From Paenibacillus sp. (GTDB lineage: Bacteria; Bacillota; Bacilli; Paenibacillales; YIM-B00363), in NCBI RefSeq assembly GCF_035645195.1, contig NZ_DASQNA010000018.1, positions 62,001 through 126,000 of the forward strand: a stretch of DNA of 64,000 bases, in the 5' to 3' direction. The position numbers and the translations under genes were made by a program. Of this stretch, positions 63,344 to 64,000 are shown piece by piece. Numbering within the stretch: position 1 is the first letter of the stretch; every line of letters begins with the position of its first letter. The notes under the pieces are model-generated. The model did not search any database and was not told where the DNA came from. It saw nothing but the letters and a program-made list of their open reading frames with translations.

Positions 63344-63367
63344 GGGAGTCGAGAGACTCCCTTTTTT
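63344..63367 (+). terminator. Intrinsic terminator after the coat protein gene
   Basis: GGGAGTC-gaga-GACTCCC followed by six T; flanking CAACGA/TCGTTG extends the stem. Confidence 0.93.
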
Positions 63368-63467
63368 CGTTGCCGGACGGCTGCGCGGCATCGTACATAA
63401 TTTCCCATGGCGGAAGCAATCTAACGGGGAATAGCGAAGGGAAGGAAAGGAAGGTGTCGAATCTTTT

Positions 63468-64000
63468 ATGGTGATATCGTTGTTCGCGAAGGAAGACAAG
63501 CGCGGGAGCGAACCGTCCGACGCCGGACGGGCGCCGGCGCGGCGCAGGCTCGAAGGCATGGCCGCGTTCGTGACCGGGGCGGGGTCGGGCATCGGCCGCG
63601 CGGCGGCGATCCGGATGGCCCAGGAAGGGGCGCGGGTGTGCCTCGTCGATTTGAAGGAGCGCAACGCGGACGCGGTGCGCGAGACGATTGAATCGCTCGG
63701 CGGGGAGGCGATCGTGACGGATACGGACGTGTCGGACCCGGGGCGCGTCGAGGAGGCCATGCAGGCGGCGGTAGACGAGTTCGGGAGGCTCGACGTCGTC
63801 TTCGCCAACGCGGGCATCAACGGGACGATGGCGCCGATCGAGACGATGACGCCGGAGCAGTGGGCGCACACCTTGACCACGAACTTATACGGCACGTTCT
63901 ACGCGGTGAAATACGCGATTCCGCATTTGAAGGAAGACGGCGGCAGCATTATCATTACGAGCTCGATTAACGGCAACCGGAAGTTTAAAAATTTCGGCGG
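63468..64000 (+). CDS. SDR family oxidoreductase (truncated by window end)
   Basis: The first 177 codons of a short-chain dehydrogenase. The Rossmann motif VTGAGSGIGRAAA, the D of CLVDLK, the NAGING motif and the start of the catalytic segment (IITSSINGNRK, with the active-site Ser) are visible; the YxxxK lies beyond the window. An N-terminal extension of about 30 polar residues precedes the fold. ATG 63468 is about 13 bases after GGAAGG. Substrate unknown. Confidence 0.85.
   Translation, partial: MVISLFAKEDKRGSEPSDAGRAPARRRLEGMAAFVTGAGSGIGRAAAIRMAQEGARVCLVDLKERNADAVRETIESLGGEAIVTDTDVSDPGRVEEAMQAAVDEFGRLDVVFANAGINGTMAPIETMTPEQWAHTLTTNLYGTFYAVKYAIPHLKEDGGSIIITSSINGNRKFKNFG

Overview
This 64-kb window is chromosomal DNA of a GC-rich, endospore-forming member of the Firmicutes, most likely Paenibacillaceae (Paenibacillus/Cohnella-like). 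The evidence is the gene order around spoIIIA-accBC-yqhY-nusB-folD-xseAB-ispA-dxs-yqxC-argR-recN-spoIVB-spo0A and around bkd-yqjE-nudF-yqxK-spoIIM-fur, which follows the Bacillus subtilis yqh/yqi/yqk region. Coding DNA is strongly GC-biased with many GTG and TTG starts, and sporulation genes abound (spoIIIAA-AH, spoIVB, spo0A, spoIIM, splB, a gerA-type operon, a CotF-like coat protein). No rRNA, tRNA, CRISPR array, prophage or recognisable insertion sequence was seen.

Layout. 1-754: an array of 211-bp tandem repeats, then about 340 bp of purine-rich DNA with GGACAA words. 1.1-8.1 kb: metal homeostasis (zur, yidD, T-box-controlled metG, znuABC behind a promoter flanked by two Zur boxes) and ccdA. 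8.1-12.9 kb: splB, mntR, a patatin-like lipase, yqhQ, yqhR. 12.9-19 kb: aroQ, an Xaa-Pro peptidase, efp, lysC with an internal beta-subunit start, a DUF441 protein, comA, yqhV. 19-24.7 kb: the spoIIIA operon from a sigma-E promoter. 24.8-41.5 kb: accBC, Asp23/AmaP proteins, nusB, folD, xseAB, ispA, the OLE RNA with its partner gene oapA, dxs, tlyA, argR, recN, spoIVB and spo0A.

41.6-43.6 kb, minus strand: a cyclic-di-GMP-I riboswitch drives a WxL-type surface protein and a DUF916-like membrane-anchored protein. 43.9-50.6 kb: ger operon, a GAF protein, an XRE regulator, and a PAS-PAS-PAS-GGDEF protein behind a structured, terminator-containing leader of unknown class. 51-59 kb: small membrane proteins, a stand-alone CuA cupredoxin, the branched-chain 2-oxoacid dehydrogenase operon, a 32-residue Prli42-like miniprotein and a PepT-like peptidase. 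59.1-64 kb: nudF, an EndoQ-family nuclease, spoIIM, fur, a coat protein and the start of an SDR dehydrogenase cut by the window end.

The two most notable elements are non-coding. The first is an OLE RNA (about 32.25-32.90 kb) inserted with oapA between ispA and dxs, with its own promoter and a terminator isolating it from ispA. The second is the c-di-GMP-I riboswitch (43540-43620, minus) with a clear terminator/antiterminator pair upstream of the surface-protein genes. A second structured leader sits upstream of the GGDEF gene, which raises the possibility that c-di-GMP synthesis is also under RNA control here.
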